A stretch of DNA of 64,000 nt from Streptomyces sp. P3 (GTDB lineage: Bacteria > Actinomycetota > Actinomycetes > Streptomycetales > Streptomycetaceae), in contig JAFEKX020000001.1 in NCBI GenBank assembly GCA_016893485.2, forward strand, positions 3,472,001 to 3,536,000, written 5' to 3'. The position numbers were made by a program, and so were the translations under genes. The notes beneath the pieces were generated by a model. The model ran no database searches. It was not told the DNA's origin and saw nothing but the letters and a program-made list of their open reading frames with translations. Within the stretch, counting starts at the first letter, position 1, and the number at the start of each line of letters is the position of its first letter. Below, in pieces: positions 28,918 through 38,699 of the stretch.

Positions 28918-30096
28918 TCAGCGGCGGCGCAGCCTCTTCAGGCAACGGTGTCCGAGAACGCGCACGAGTTCCTTCGACGACGTCTGGTGAACGGTCCGCG
29001 CCTTCGCCGGCGCGGAGTGCCGCACGGGCACCGAGGCCGCCGCCGCGAGCGCCCCGTAGAGCGCCTGCGCGGCCACTTCGGGCGCGATCCGCGGCACCCC
29101 GGACGCCTTCTCCACCGCCTCCGGCTCCACCGCCTCCGGTACGGCCGAGAGCAGTGCCGTGTCCCCTACGACCCGGACGCCCGTGGCGGCGATCGTCCCG
29201 GCCATCTCGGCGCCGATCGCGCCCGCCGCCTCGGCCGCCCAGCGGGGCGTGGTGATCTTCACGTCCTGCGGAGTCGGGCTGCACACATTCTTCATATGCA
29301 TGACCGCGCCGTTGCGCACGAGCTTGGAATACAGCTCGTCGGGGAGTCCATTCCCGCGGAATTCCACGTTCAGATTCCGCAGCATTTCGGTCTCGGCGAG
29401 GGTGAGAGAACGGTTCGCCGCGTCCGGCACCGGCCGCAGGAGCCCGGCGGGCAGTCCGAGCAGCGCCTCGAAGGTGTGCAGCAGCCCGTCCCGGTCGCCG
29501 TCGTCGACCACGACGACGGTCACCCGCTCGGGACCGACGACCCGGGCCCAGCGCTCGACCAGCCGATCGTGCCGGTGCCGCCGCCAGAAGCTGGGGTTGG
29601 GCTGCTCGTACGGCGCCTTGCGGAGCATGTGTTCCAGCCAGTCGCCGTAGCCCATGCGCAGGCCGTTCTGCACGTACTGCTGCCACTGCGAGGGCATGAT
29701 CCTCGCCAGCGGGCGCAGGGTGATGACGACGTGCACGCGCTCGCCGCCGAGCTGTTCCACGATCTTGGCCAGGGTCTCGTCGTCCTGGGCGTCGGCGAAG
29801 AACTCGCTGCTGATCACCGAGGTGCGTCCGCCGGTGGCGCGCACGGCGTCGAGGAGGCGCGTCCAGTGCTTGTCGGTGGGCACGGTGTCGCCCATCATCG
29901 CGGGCCGGGCGCAGGCGGCGAGGGCCGCCTCCATCGGGTGCCTGCTGTGCGCGGGGAAGTCGACGCCGTGCGCGGGCATCGTGTCCTTCGCGGCGAAGAG
30001 CGCGCCCTGGATGGCGGTGGTCCCGGTCTTGTGCGGGCCGATGTGCAGCAGCCGGGTCCCGACGGGCAGCGCTTCCTCAATACAATCCGTCTCCAT
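28918..30096 (-). CDS. Sulfotransferase-family-like protein
   Basis: Intact, 392 residues, ATG 30096. Begins with a P-loop LLHIGPHKTGTTAIQGALFA, the 5'-phosphosulfate-binding loop of PAPS-dependent sulfotransferases, then RTSVISSEFFADAQDDETLA, RVHVVITLRPLARIMPSQWQ (R followed by conserved W-Q, near the 3'-phosphate site) and AANRSLTLAETEMLRNLN. It is cytoplasmic with no signal peptide; C-terminus is basic. Located at the head of the glycopolymer genes on the same strand, so it may decorate the polymer or its lipid-linked precursor with sulfate; the family also contains proteins of unknown activity, so the substrate is inference. Confidence 0.75.
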   Translation of the reverse strand: METDCIEEALPVGTRLLHIGPHKTGTTAIQGALFAAKDTMPAHGVDFPAHSRHPMEAALAACARPAMMGDTVPTDKHWTRLLDAVRATGGRTSVISSEFFADAQDDETLAKIVEQLGGERVHVVITLRPLARIMPSQWQQYVQNGLRMGYGDWLEHMLRKAPYEQPNPSFWRRHRHDRLVERWARVVGPERVTVVVVDDGDRDGLLHTFEALLGLPAGLLRPVPDAANRSLTLAETEMLRNLNVEFRGNGLPDELYSKLVRNGAVMHMKNVCSPTPQDVKITTPRWAAEAAGAIGAEMAGTIAATGVRVVGDTALLSAVPEAVEPEAVEKASGVPRIAPEVAAQALYGALAAAASVPVRHSAPAKARTVHQTSSKELVRVLGHRCLKRLRRR

Positions 30097-30138
30097 GGTT
30101 AACGGACGGTAAGAGTTGTTCCTGAGTCCGCCCTGAGA

Positions 30139-30170
30139 GGAGCCTGGGACACAGATGAGTCCCGGGCTCC
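30139..30170 (-). terminator. Terminator after phoD-like gene
   Basis: GGAGCCTGGGAC pairs with GTCCCGGGCTCC (12 bp, one G-U) around an 8-base loop, 31 bases past the phosphatase stop codon. It separates that gene from the downstream sulfotransferase-like gene. Confidence 0.75.
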
Positions 30171-30200
30171 CGTCACACAGGGTTCACGCCTCACGTCCTT

Positions 30201-31751
30201 CTATACGACGCTGACGCCCGGGTCGTCGGACTCCACCCGGAGCGAGGCATACGTGCTCGGCGTCGCCGTGGGCTTGAGCACGGTATCCACGACCCTCACC
30301 TTCGCGTCGATGCCGTCCTTGCGGATGTCGAACAGGTGGTAGCCGCGGTGGGCGTCGATCACCTTCCAGTGCGGGTTGTCCGCCATCAGCGGGTCCCACT
30401 GGGCGTGGAAGGCGGCCTGGTCCTGGTCGCCGTTGCTGGAGATCGACGTCCCCACGAACTCGGCGCCGACGACGTCGGAGTCCGGGTCGGCGAAGTCCTC
30501 CTTGAGGTCGCTGATCATCGTGAGGTGGCGGTCGCCGCTGAGCACCAGGGGGTTGCGGACCGACTTGAAGTCCTCCAGCAGCGCGTTGCGCTCGACCTGG
30601 TAGCCGTCCCAGGCGTCGTAGAACCACTCCTTGCCCGGGCCGAGCAGGATGTCCGTCTCGGCCATCATGATCTGCGAGGCGATGACGTTCCAACGCGCGG
30701 GCGAGTGCTTCAGCCCCCTGAGCAGCCATGCCTTCTGCTCGGCGCCCATCATCGTCATCGCCGGGTCCTCGGCGCCGGCCTGCGTGGTCGCCTGGTCGCT
30801 GCGGAACTGCCGGGTGTCGAGGACGTTCAGGCGCATCAGACGGCCGAATTCGAGCCGCCGGTACATCTGGATGTGCGGCCCGTTCGGTACGGCGCTCGCG
30901 CGCACCGGCATGTGCTCGTAGTACGCCTGGAAGGCCGCCGTCAGCCGCGCCACGAACGCGTCGTGCGTCTGCTTGCCGGGGTCCTGCGGGACCTCCCCCG
31001 CCCAGTCGTTGTCGACCTCGTGGTCGTCGAAGGTCACCACCCAGGGGGTGTGGGCGTGCATGGCCAGCAGGTCGGGGTCGCCGCGGTACTGCGCGTACCG
31101 GTTGCGGTACTGCACCAGGCTGTACGGCTCCCCGGTCCCCTCGTGCCGGCGCGGCCCGCCGCCCGAGGGCGCCGACTCGTAGATGTAGTCACCGACGAAG
31201 AGCACGAAGTCGGGGTCCTGGGCGAGCATGTCGGCGTACGGCGTGAAGTAGCCGTTCTGCCAGTTCTGGCAGGAGGCGAGCGCGACGCGGAGCCGGCCGC
31301 CGGAGCTGGTCGGGTGCGGCGCGGTGCGGGTGCGGCCGGTGGCGGAGAGCTGCCCGCTGGTACGGAAGCGGTACCAGTACTCGCGGCCGGGGCGCAGTCC
31401 CCGTACGTCCACGTGGACGCTGTGCCCCAACTCGGGCCGGGCGGGGGCGATCCCGCGGCGCAGGGTCTTTCTGAACCGGTCGTCCTCGGCGATCTCCCAC
31501 TCCACGGGGACCACCCGGTCGGGCATCCCGCCGCCGTTCAGCGGGTCCGGGGCGAGCCGCGTCCACAGGACGATGCCGTCGGGCAGCGGGTCCCCGGAGG
31601 AGACGCCGAGGTTGAACACACCGTCGGGGAGCGGGGTTTCGGCAGCCCGGGCCGAGGTCGGCAGCCAGAGCTGGGCGGAGGCGGCGGCCCCGAGCACCGC
31701 CGCACCGGCCGCGAGAAAACGTCGTCGATCGGGTGATACGGCTCCGGTCAT
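30201..31751 (-). CDS. PhoD-type alkaline phosphatase/phosphodiesterase, Tat-exported
   Basis: Intact, 516 residues. Tat signal with DRRRFLAAGAAVLGAAASA and an AxA cleavage region (SARAAETPL). A fibronectin-like N-terminal part contains FNLGVSSGDPLPDGIVLWTR, the PhoD signature, followed by metal-site motifs: LASCQNWQNGYFTPYADM, LFVGDYIYES, VTFDDHEVDNDW, and LVLSGDRHLTMISDL. Family enzymes need Ca and Fe and cleave phosphomono- and diesters; B. subtilis PhoD degrades wall teichoic acid during phosphate starvation. Placement beside a putative teichoic acid cluster supports a role in polymer turnover. A single unit resembling a PHO-box repeat (GTTCAACAGGC, minus strand, 31827-31817) lies 66 bases upstream; a second unit is not clear. 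Confidence 0.93.
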   Translation of the reverse strand: MTGAVSPDRRRFLAAGAAVLGAAASAQLWLPTSARAAETPLPDGVFNLGVSSGDPLPDGIVLWTRLAPDPLNGGGMPDRVVPVEWEIAEDDRFRKTLRRGIAPARPELGHSVHVDVRGLRPGREYWYRFRTSGQLSATGRTRTAPHPTSSGGRLRVALASCQNWQNGYFTPYADMLAQDPDFVLFVGDYIYESAPSGGGPRRHEGTGEPYSLVQYRNRYAQYRGDPDLLAMHAHTPWVVTFDDHEVDNDWAGEVPQDPGKQTHDAFVARLTAAFQAYYEHMPVRASAVPNGPHIQMYRRLEFGRLMRLNVLDTRQFRSDQATTQAGAEDPAMTMMGAEQKAWLLRGLKHSPARWNVIASQIMMAETDILLGPGKEWFYDAWDGYQVERNALLEDFKSVRNPLVLSGDRHLTMISDLKEDFADPDSDVVGAEFVGTSISSNGDQDQAAFHAQWDPLMADNPHWKVIDAHRGYHLFDIRKDGIDAKVRVVDTVLKPTATPSTYASLRVESDDPGVSVV

Positions 31752-31865
31752 CGGTGAACTCCCTTGCGACGTTGGCCTCTTGGGTCACTTGGAAGCCTCA
31801 CAGTGCGCGGAGTCCCGCCTGTTGAACAGTAAGTATCGCGTCCATGACAAATGAGCACACAGCAA

Positions 31866-31896
31866 GAGACCCGTTACTCCGGGAGCAACGGGTCTC
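31866..31896 (-). terminator. Terminator after obg
   Basis: GAGACCCGTT pairs perfectly with AACGGGTCTC; the loop ACTCCGGGAGC can itself pair CTCC with GGAG. It lies about 100 bases past the obg stop codon. Confidence 0.75.
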
Positions 31897-31999
31897 GGCC
31901 ACTTTGGTCACGCCGGCGAATGATCTTCACGCCGAACGGACGAGCACCGGCGCGGGCGAGGCGCCGGGCAGGTCGGAAGGTCTTGAGGCCGCGGGTCGG

Positions 32000-33435
32000 T
32001 CAGAAGGGCTTGAACTCTTCGAACTCCTGCGCCGCCTCGTCCCGCTCGGCCTGCTTGTCCCGACGGCGCTGCGTCGCCGGGCGCGGCTCGTCGAGCCGGT
32101 GGTCCTCGCCACGCCGGCCCAGCATCTCCGCACCGGCCATGACGGTCGGCTCCCAGTCGAAGACGACCGCGTTGTCCTCGGGGCCGATCGCGACGCCGTC
32201 GCCTGCGCGGGCGCCCGCCTTCATCAGCGAGTCCTCCACCCCGAGGCGGTTGAGCCGGTCCGCGAGATAGCCCACGGCCTCGTCGTTGCTGAAGTCGGTC
32301 TGGCGGACCCAGCGTTCGGGCTTCTCGCCGCGCACGCGGAAGAGGCCGTCCTCCTCCTGCACGACGGTGAAGCCGCTGTCGTCGACCGCCTTCGGGCGGA
32401 TGACGATCCGGGTCGCCTCCTCCTTCGGCTTCGCGGCACGCGACGCGGCGACGAACTCCGCGATGGCGAAGGACAGTTCACGCAGTCCCGTGTGCGCGAC
32501 CGCCGAGATCTCGAAGACGCGGTAACCGCGAGCCTCCAGGTCGGGGCGCACCATCTCGGCCAGTTCCTTGCCGTCCGGTACGTCGATCTTGTTCAGGACG
32601 ACCATGCGCGGACGCCGGTCGAGGCCGCCGTACTGCTTCAGCTCCTCCTCGATCGTGTCGAGGTCGGAGATCGGGTCGCGCTCGGACTCCAGCGTCGCGG
32701 TGTCCAGGACATGCACGAGCACGCTGCAGCGCTCGACGTGGCGCAGGAACTCCAGGCCGAGGCCCTTGCCCTGGCTGGCGCCGGGGATGAGGCCGGGGAC
32801 GTCGGCGATCGTGTAGACCGTCTCGCCCGCCGTCACCACGCCGAGGTTCGGGACCAGCGTCGTGAAGGGGTAGTCGGCGATCTTCGGCTTGGCCGCGCTC
32901 AGCACGGAGATCAGCGAGGACTTGCCGGCGCTCGGGTAGCCGACGAGGGCCACGTCGGCGACCGTCTTCAGTTCGAGGACGATGTCCTGGAGGTCACCGG
33001 GCACGCCGAGGAGCGCGAACCCGGGGCCTTGCGGCGGGCCGAGGCCAGCGCCGCGTTGCCGAGGCCGCCCCGGCCGCCCTGCGCGGCGACGTAGGAGGTG
33101 CCGTGGCCGACCAGGTCGGCGAGCACGTTGCCCGCGCCGTCCAGCACGACCGTGCCGTCCGGGACCGGCAGGATCAGGTCCTGGCCGTCCTTGCCGGAGC
33201 GGTTGCCGCCCTCGCCGGGCTTGCCGTTGGTGGCCTTGCGGTGCGGGGAGTGGTGGTAGTCGAGCAGCGTGGTCACGGACTGGTCGACGATGAGGATGAC
33301 GTCCCCACCCCGGCCGCCGTTGCCGCCGTCCGGGCCGCCGAGCGGCTTGAACTTCTCACGGTGGACGGAGGCACAGCCGTGGCCTCCGTTACCCGCGGCG
33401 ACATGCAGCTCGACGCGGTCCACGAAGGTGGTCAT
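32000..33435 (-). CDS. obg: GTPase Obg/CgtA, one frame break
   Basis: Ribosome-associated GTPase; in S. coelicolor Obg levels affect aerial mycelium formation. N-terminal Obg fold is Gly-rich ([40 protein letters not shown]), then the G domain: [15 protein letters not shown] (G1), [14 protein letters not shown] (G2), [20 protein letters not shown] (G3), NKIDVPD (G4), [12 protein letters not shown] (G5), and a C-terminal OCT-type region ([20 protein letters not shown]). One G is missing near 33022. Start ATG 33435. About 478 residues after repair. Separated from rpmA by a terminator but in the widely conserved rplU-rpmA-obg order. Confidence 0.97.
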
Positions 33436-33509
33436 GGGATGTGCCTCCAGTTACGTACAGGAAAGTCTTGGGGTGCAGCCACGTGCTGCTACCAGTAGAA
33501 ACACGCGAA

Positions 33510-33548
33510 AGGCGGACCCGCTTCCCGGAAGGGAAGTGAGGTCCGCCT
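33510..33548 (-). terminator. Terminator after rpmA
   Basis: AGGCGGACC pairs with GGTCCGCCT and, inside, TTCCC pairs with GGGAA. It begins 45 bases beyond the rpmA stop, between rpmA and obg, so obg expression may need read-through or its own promoter. Confidence 0.75.
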
Positions 33549-33592
33549 CGCGAAAGCTTCCGATCAGTTGCCTGAATCAGCTACCTGATGCT

Positions 33593-33846
33593 TCAGGCGA
33601 CCGGAACGATGTTCACGACCTTGCGGCCACGGTGCGTACCGAACTCCACCGCACCGGCGTTCAGCGCGAACAGCGTGTCGTCGCCGCCACGGCCGACGCC
33701 CGAACCGGGGTGGAAGTGGGTGCCGCGCTGGCGGACCAGGATCTCACCAGCGTTGACGACCTGACCGCCGAAGCGCTTCACGCCGAGCCGCTGGGCATTG
33801 AGTCGCGACCGTTCCGGGTGGACGATGCGCCCTTCTTGTGTGCCAT
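33593..33846 (-). CDS. rpmA: 50S ribosomal protein L27, one frame break
   Basis: Its N-terminus reaches the peptidyl-transferase centre. ATG 33846 after GAGGAGAG; product [20 protein letters not shown] (repaired), then [40 protein letters not shown] and a C-terminus VVNIVPVA; 84 residues, normal. The break is at about 33803, where TCAATG replaces the expected TCCAATG; without repair the protein would stop after 23 residues, which is not credible for a single-copy ribosomal protein gene. 14 bases downstream of rplU. Confidence 0.97.
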
Positions 33847-33860
33847 CTCTCCTCAGTCCC

Positions 33861-34181
33861 TTACTTCGCAGCCGCGGGGATCTCAGTGACCTTGATCGCC
33901 GTGTACTGCTGGCGGTGGCCCTGACGACGGCGGTAGCCGGTCTTGTTCTTGTAGCGAAGGATGTCGATCTTGACGCCCTTGTGGTGGTCCACGATCTCGG
34001 CCTGGACCTTGATGCCGGCCAGCACCCACGGGTCGCTGGTCACAGCGTCGCCGTCGACAACGAGCAGGGTCGAGAGCTCGACCGTGTCGCCAACCTTGGC
34101 AGTGGAAATCTTGTCAACCTCAACGATGTCGCCGACAGCAACCTTGTGCTGGCGACCACCGCTGCGCACGATGGCGTACAC
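33861..34181 (-). CDS. rplU: 50S ribosomal protein L21
   Basis: Intact, 106 residues from GTG 34181: [78 protein letters not shown]. Binds 23S rRNA in the large subunit. First gene of the rplU-rpmA pair, with a promoter candidate about 145 bases upstream. Confidence 0.98.
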   Translation of the reverse strand: MYAIVRSGGRQHKVAVGDIVEVDKISTAKVGDTVELSTLLVVDGDAVTSDPWVLAGIKVQAEIVDHHKGVKIDILRYKNKTGYRRRQGHRQQYTAIKVTEIPAAAK

Positions 34182-34323
34182 GCTGATCTCACTCTCTCGC
34201 TCTGGGACGGCACCCCGCAGTCCAGCCGCCCTGCAGAGCAGACGGCCTCTCCCGGCGGAACACGCCCGGGAGGAAGAGGTTTACGGGGATGTGGCGTGTC
34301 ACCTGTGGACACGCCGACAGTCA

Positions 34324-34353
34324 AGGTTACGGGGCCGCAGCCGAACGGGTCAA
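34324..34353 (-). promoter_or_regulatory. Candidate housekeeping promoter for rplU-rpmA
   Basis: On the minus strand TTGACC, an 18-base spacer and TAACCT resemble a principal-sigma (HrdB) promoter. Transcription would start near 34317, giving a leader of about 135 bases that includes an inverted repeat (CTCCCGG ... CCGGGAG, around 34250). No protein-binding site for autoregulation was recognised. Confidence 0.6.
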
Positions 34354-34442
34354 ACCGGGCCCCTGTGTGGGGCCCCCGCTCGAGCGAAGCCGAGGGTGGG
34401 GTGTGCGACCGATCACATGGACCGGCCGCACACTCCCCGGGT

Positions 34443-37400
34443 TCAGCCCTCGTCGGTGGAGGCGGTGACGGAGGACGGGTTCGTCTGCTCCGCCGCCGCG
34501 GTCTTCTTCGACGTGGTCTTGGCGGCCTTCTTGGCCGTCGTCTTCTTCGCGGCCGTCTTCTTGGCCGCGGTCTTGGTGGCCGCCGTCTTCTTGGCGACCG
34601 CCTTCTTCGCCGGGGCCTTCTTGGCGGCCTTGCGAGCGGCCGTCTTCTTGGCCGGAGCCGCGGTCTGGGCATCGGTTTCGGCCTCGACGACCGGCGCCTC
34701 GGACACGGCCGACGGTACGACCGTCACGGCCGCCTCCTCGGACGCGGTCGGCGCGGTGGCCTTGCGCACGGCACGACGCCGCGGGCGGGCCGGAGCCGCG
34801 CTCTCGGCGGGCGCCTCGGGCTGCTGCTCGACGGGCGCGGGCGTCTCGACGACCACCGGAGCGGCCTCGGTCACCGTCACCACGGCGGCCTCCTCGGACC
34901 CGGCCGGGGACCCGGCGGGCGCGGTCGCCTTCCGGGTCGCACGACGGCGCGTACGCCCCTTGGGCGCGGCATCGTCGACCACCGGAGCCTCGACGACCGG
35001 CGCCGGGGTCTCCTCGACCGCGGGAGCCTCGACCACCGGGTCCTCCACGGCGACCGGCTCGGCCTGCACGACGGCGGCCGGCTCGGCCTCCTCACGCACC
35101 TCGCGCGACTGCCGCTCGCCCCGCGGCGCACCGGCCGGAGCCGACGCCCGCCGACTGGTCCGGCGCCGCGAACGCCCACCACGGCCGGCCGCGGCCTCCG
35201 CCTCGGCGGCGCTGCTGTAGAGGTCCTCGTCGGGCCGGAACTCCGTCTCGGTGAACGGCACCGGCATCGCGACCTCGGCCGCCACCTCCGCCTCGGTCTC
35301 GACCTCGTCGTCGGCCACGTCGTGGTCGTGCTCGTGCGTGTCGTGACCGTCGTGGCTGTCGTGGCCCTGTCCGTCGCCGCCGCGTCCGCGCCGCTTGCGC
35401 TTGCCGCCGCCCCCGACCGAGGTCGGCTGCTCCATGTGCACGATGACGCCGCGGCCGTTGCAGTGGACGCAGGTCTCGGAGAAGGACTCCAGCAGGCCCT
35501 GGCCGACGCGCTTGCGGGTCATCTGGACCAGGCCGAGCGAGGTGACCTCGGCGACCTGGTGCTTGGTGCGGTCGCGCCCCAGGCATTCGAGCAGGCGGCG
35601 CAGGACCAGGTCGCGGTTGGACTCCAGGACCATGTCGATGAAGTCGATGACGACGATGCCGCCCAGGTCGCGCAGCCGCAGCTGGCGCACGATCTCCTCG
35701 GCCGCCTCCAGGTTGTTCCTGGTCACGGTCTCTTCGAGGTTGCCGCCCTGACCGGTGAACTTGCCGGTGTTGACGTCGATCACGATCATCGCTTCGGTCT
35801 TGTCGATGACCAGCGAACCGCCGCTCGGCAGCCAGACCTTGCGGTCCAGCGCCTTCATCAGCTGCTCGTCGATGCGGTACGTCGCGAAGACGTCGACCTC
35901 GGAGGTCCAGCGGGACAGCCGGTCGGCGAGGTCCGGGGCGACGTGCGCGACATAGCCGTGGATGGTGTCCCACGCCTCGTCGCCGCTGACGATGACCTTG
36001 GTGAAGTCCTCGTTGAAGATGTCGCGCACGACGCGGACGGTCATGTCCGGCTCGCCGTACAGCAGAGTCGGCGCGTTGCCGCTCTTCGACTTCTTCTGGA
36101 TGTCCTCCCACTGCGCCTGGAGGCGTTCGACGTCACGGCGCAGCTCGTCCTCGCTCGCGCCCTCGGCCGCGGTGCGCACGATGACGCCCGCGTCCTCGGG
36201 GACGATCTTCTTGAGGATGGTCTTCAGCCGGGCCCGCTCGGTGTCGGGCAGCTTGCGGCTGATGCCGGTCATCGAGCCCTCGGGGACGTACACGAGGTAC
36301 CGCCCGGGCAGGGAGACCTGGCTGGTCAGGCGCGCGCCCTTGTGGCCGATCGGGTCCTTGGTGACCTGCACGAGGACCGACTGGCCGGACTTCAGGGCGG
36401 ACTCGATGCGGCGCGGCCCGTTGGCCATGCCGAGCGCCTCGAAGTTGACCTCACCGGCGTACAGGACGGCGTTGCGCCCCTTGCCGATGTCGATGAACGC
36501 GGCCTCCATGGAGGGCAGCACGTTCTGGACCTTGCCCAGGTAGACGTTGCCGACGTACGAGGTCGACTGCTCCTTGTTGACGTAGTGCTCGACGAGCACC
36601 CCGTCCTCCAGGACGCCGATCTGTGTGCGCTCGCCGGTCTGCCGGACGACCATCACGCGCTCGACGGCCTCGCGGCGGGCGAGGAACTCCGCCTCGGTGA
36701 TGATCGGGACGCGGCGGCGCCCCTGCTCGCGGCCTTCGCGGCGGCGCTGCTTCTTGGCCTCGAGACGCGTGGAGCCCTTGATGGACTGCACCTCGTCGCT
36801 CGGGTGGTCGTCCTTCTTGGCGCGCGGCTCGCGGACCTTGACGACGGTGCGCTCGGGGTCGTCCGACGACGAGGTCGACTCGCTCTCGCCGCCCGAGTCA
36901 CCGGCGCGACGACGCCGACGACGCCGACGACGGCTGCTGCTCGACCCGGAACCGCCCTGGTCGTCGTCCGCCTCCTCGGCGTCCTCCTCGACCTGCTCGG
37001 CGGTGTCCTCGGAATCCTGGGCGGCCTGCTCGGCGGCGTACTCCTCGCCGTCCTCGCCCTCGTCCTCACCGGTGGCGGACTCGCCACGGCGACGACGCCG
37101 GCCACCGCGCCGACGGCGGCGGCGCGAACCGGTCTCCTCGGCCTCGTCACCGTCGGCGGAGTCGTCGGAGTCGTCAGGCTCCTCGGGCTCCTCGGGCTCC
37201 TCCTCCACGACGACGGCCTCGACGACGGCGGGCGCCTCGGGCTCGGCCTCGAAGGCGGCACCCCGGCGACGACGCCGACGGCGACCGCCGGTCTCCTCCT
37301 CGACGACCTCGACCGCGACGGGCTCCGGTACGACGACGACCTCTTCCTCGTCGTCCTCCACGGCCTCGGCTGCGGCAGCGGCGGCGGCGCGCTCCGGCGT

Positions 37401-38437
37401 CTGGAACATCGGCTCGGTGAAGACGGGCGCCTGGAACACGGCCACGGCGGGCCGACGCGGGCGGCGCGGGCCGTCCTCCTCCTCGGCTGCGTTCCCGTTC
37501 TTCGGCGCGGGCGCGGAGAACCCTCCGGCGGCGGACCGTACGGCCCGGCGGCGACGGCGCGGCGCGGTCTCCTCGACCGGCTCGGCGTCCTTCTTGGTCT
37601 CCGCGGTGGTCTCGTCGTTCACAGGGGCCTCCTCGCCCACGGGCGTCCCGGCAGGCGCGGACACACGGCGCGTGGCGCGACGACGGCTCCGACGCGGCCC
37701 GGCATCCTCGTCGGACGCGGCGGCGGACCCTTCGGTCACTTCTTCGGTCACTGCGGTGGGTTCAACACGCTCGGCGGCCTCGGCGGCCTCGGGCGCCCCG
37801 GCGGGCGTGGACACCCGGCGCGTGGCACGCCGACGCGTACGCCCGGCAGGCGCGGCGGCCTCTTCCTCCGCGACGGCGGGCGCCTCGGCGACGGCAGGCG
37901 CGGCCGCGGGCTCCTCCACCGGGTCCGGCTCGGTCACGGCAGCGGGCGCGACGGTCTCCGGCTCGACGGTCTCGGGCGCGGTCACCCGGCGTGTGGCACG
38001 GCGGCGGCCGCGGCGCGGTGCGGCGTCCTCGTCGGACGCGACGGCCGGCGTCTCTTCCTCAACGGCGGCGGGCGCGGCGGCGGCCACGGCCGGCATCACG
38101 ATCTCGGCCGCCTCGGGCACCTCACTCGCCTCGGGCGCACCGGCGGGCGCGGACACCCGTCGGGTGGCACGCCGACGCGGGCGCCCGGCAGGCGCCGCCT
38201 CGTCCGCCACAGGCGTCTCGACGGCAGCGGGCGCCACGACGCCTCGTCGGCCCCGCTCTTCTCTTCTGCGGCGCTCACCTCGGCCGGTATGGCCGGAGCG
38301 CTGTTCTCGACCGTGCCCTCGGCTCCGGTCGGCGGTCCTGCTGGGCGAGACGCGGCGCGGCGCCTGCGGCGCGGCGGCAGCGTGTCGCTCGGGCTGTTCA
38401 GTTCGGAACCCTCTGCGGGTTCGGTCGGTTCGAGCAT
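34443..38437 (-). CDS. rne: Ribonuclease E/G family (RNase ES), one frame break
   Basis: About 1,331 residues after repair of a break near 38240. The catalytic core is central, as in actinobacterial enzymes: RRVPIITEAEFLARREAVER, an S1 RNA-binding domain (YVGNVYLGKVQNVLPSMEAA), VLVQVTKDPIGHKGARLTSQ, the metal-binding Asp residues in MIVIDVNTGKFTG and IVVIDFIDM, and the zinc-link CVHCNGRG. The N-terminal 560 residues are disordered Arg/Glu-rich sequence containing RRRATRRVSAPAG-like modules about four times; the C-terminal tail after residue 1010 has related modules and ends in a Lys/Ala-rich stretch (AKKTAARKAAKKAPAKKAVA). These arms probably bind RNA and degradosome partners such as PNPase. 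Start ATG 38437 (MLEPTEPAEGSE). Confidence 0.96.
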
Positions 38438-38699
38438 GCGGGCGTTTCTCCCGTCAGGCTCCCGGGCGCCGCGCCTGGCCCGGCATGGATGCCGGTGACG
38501 TCCGCGGCTCGCGCGTTGCGCGGTGCCGCCGTCCGGGGCGCGGGCGCCGCACGGAAGCTCTCTGTGTCCTGTCTCGCCGGTTCCGTACGCCCAGATGCGG
38601 ACGGCCTGGCGAAAGTCTTGTGGTCGGTACGCTGCCCGACCCAGGTGGCTCCCGAGTCCGAGGGCTGCGCTACGACGTCCGTCCTACGCGGAACCTTCC

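Noticed and set aside
33593..33846. rpmA, obg, leuS, valS and folC as true pseudogenes
   Set aside because: They are single-copy essential genes with full conservation on both sides of one-base breaks; error in the consensus is far more likely.
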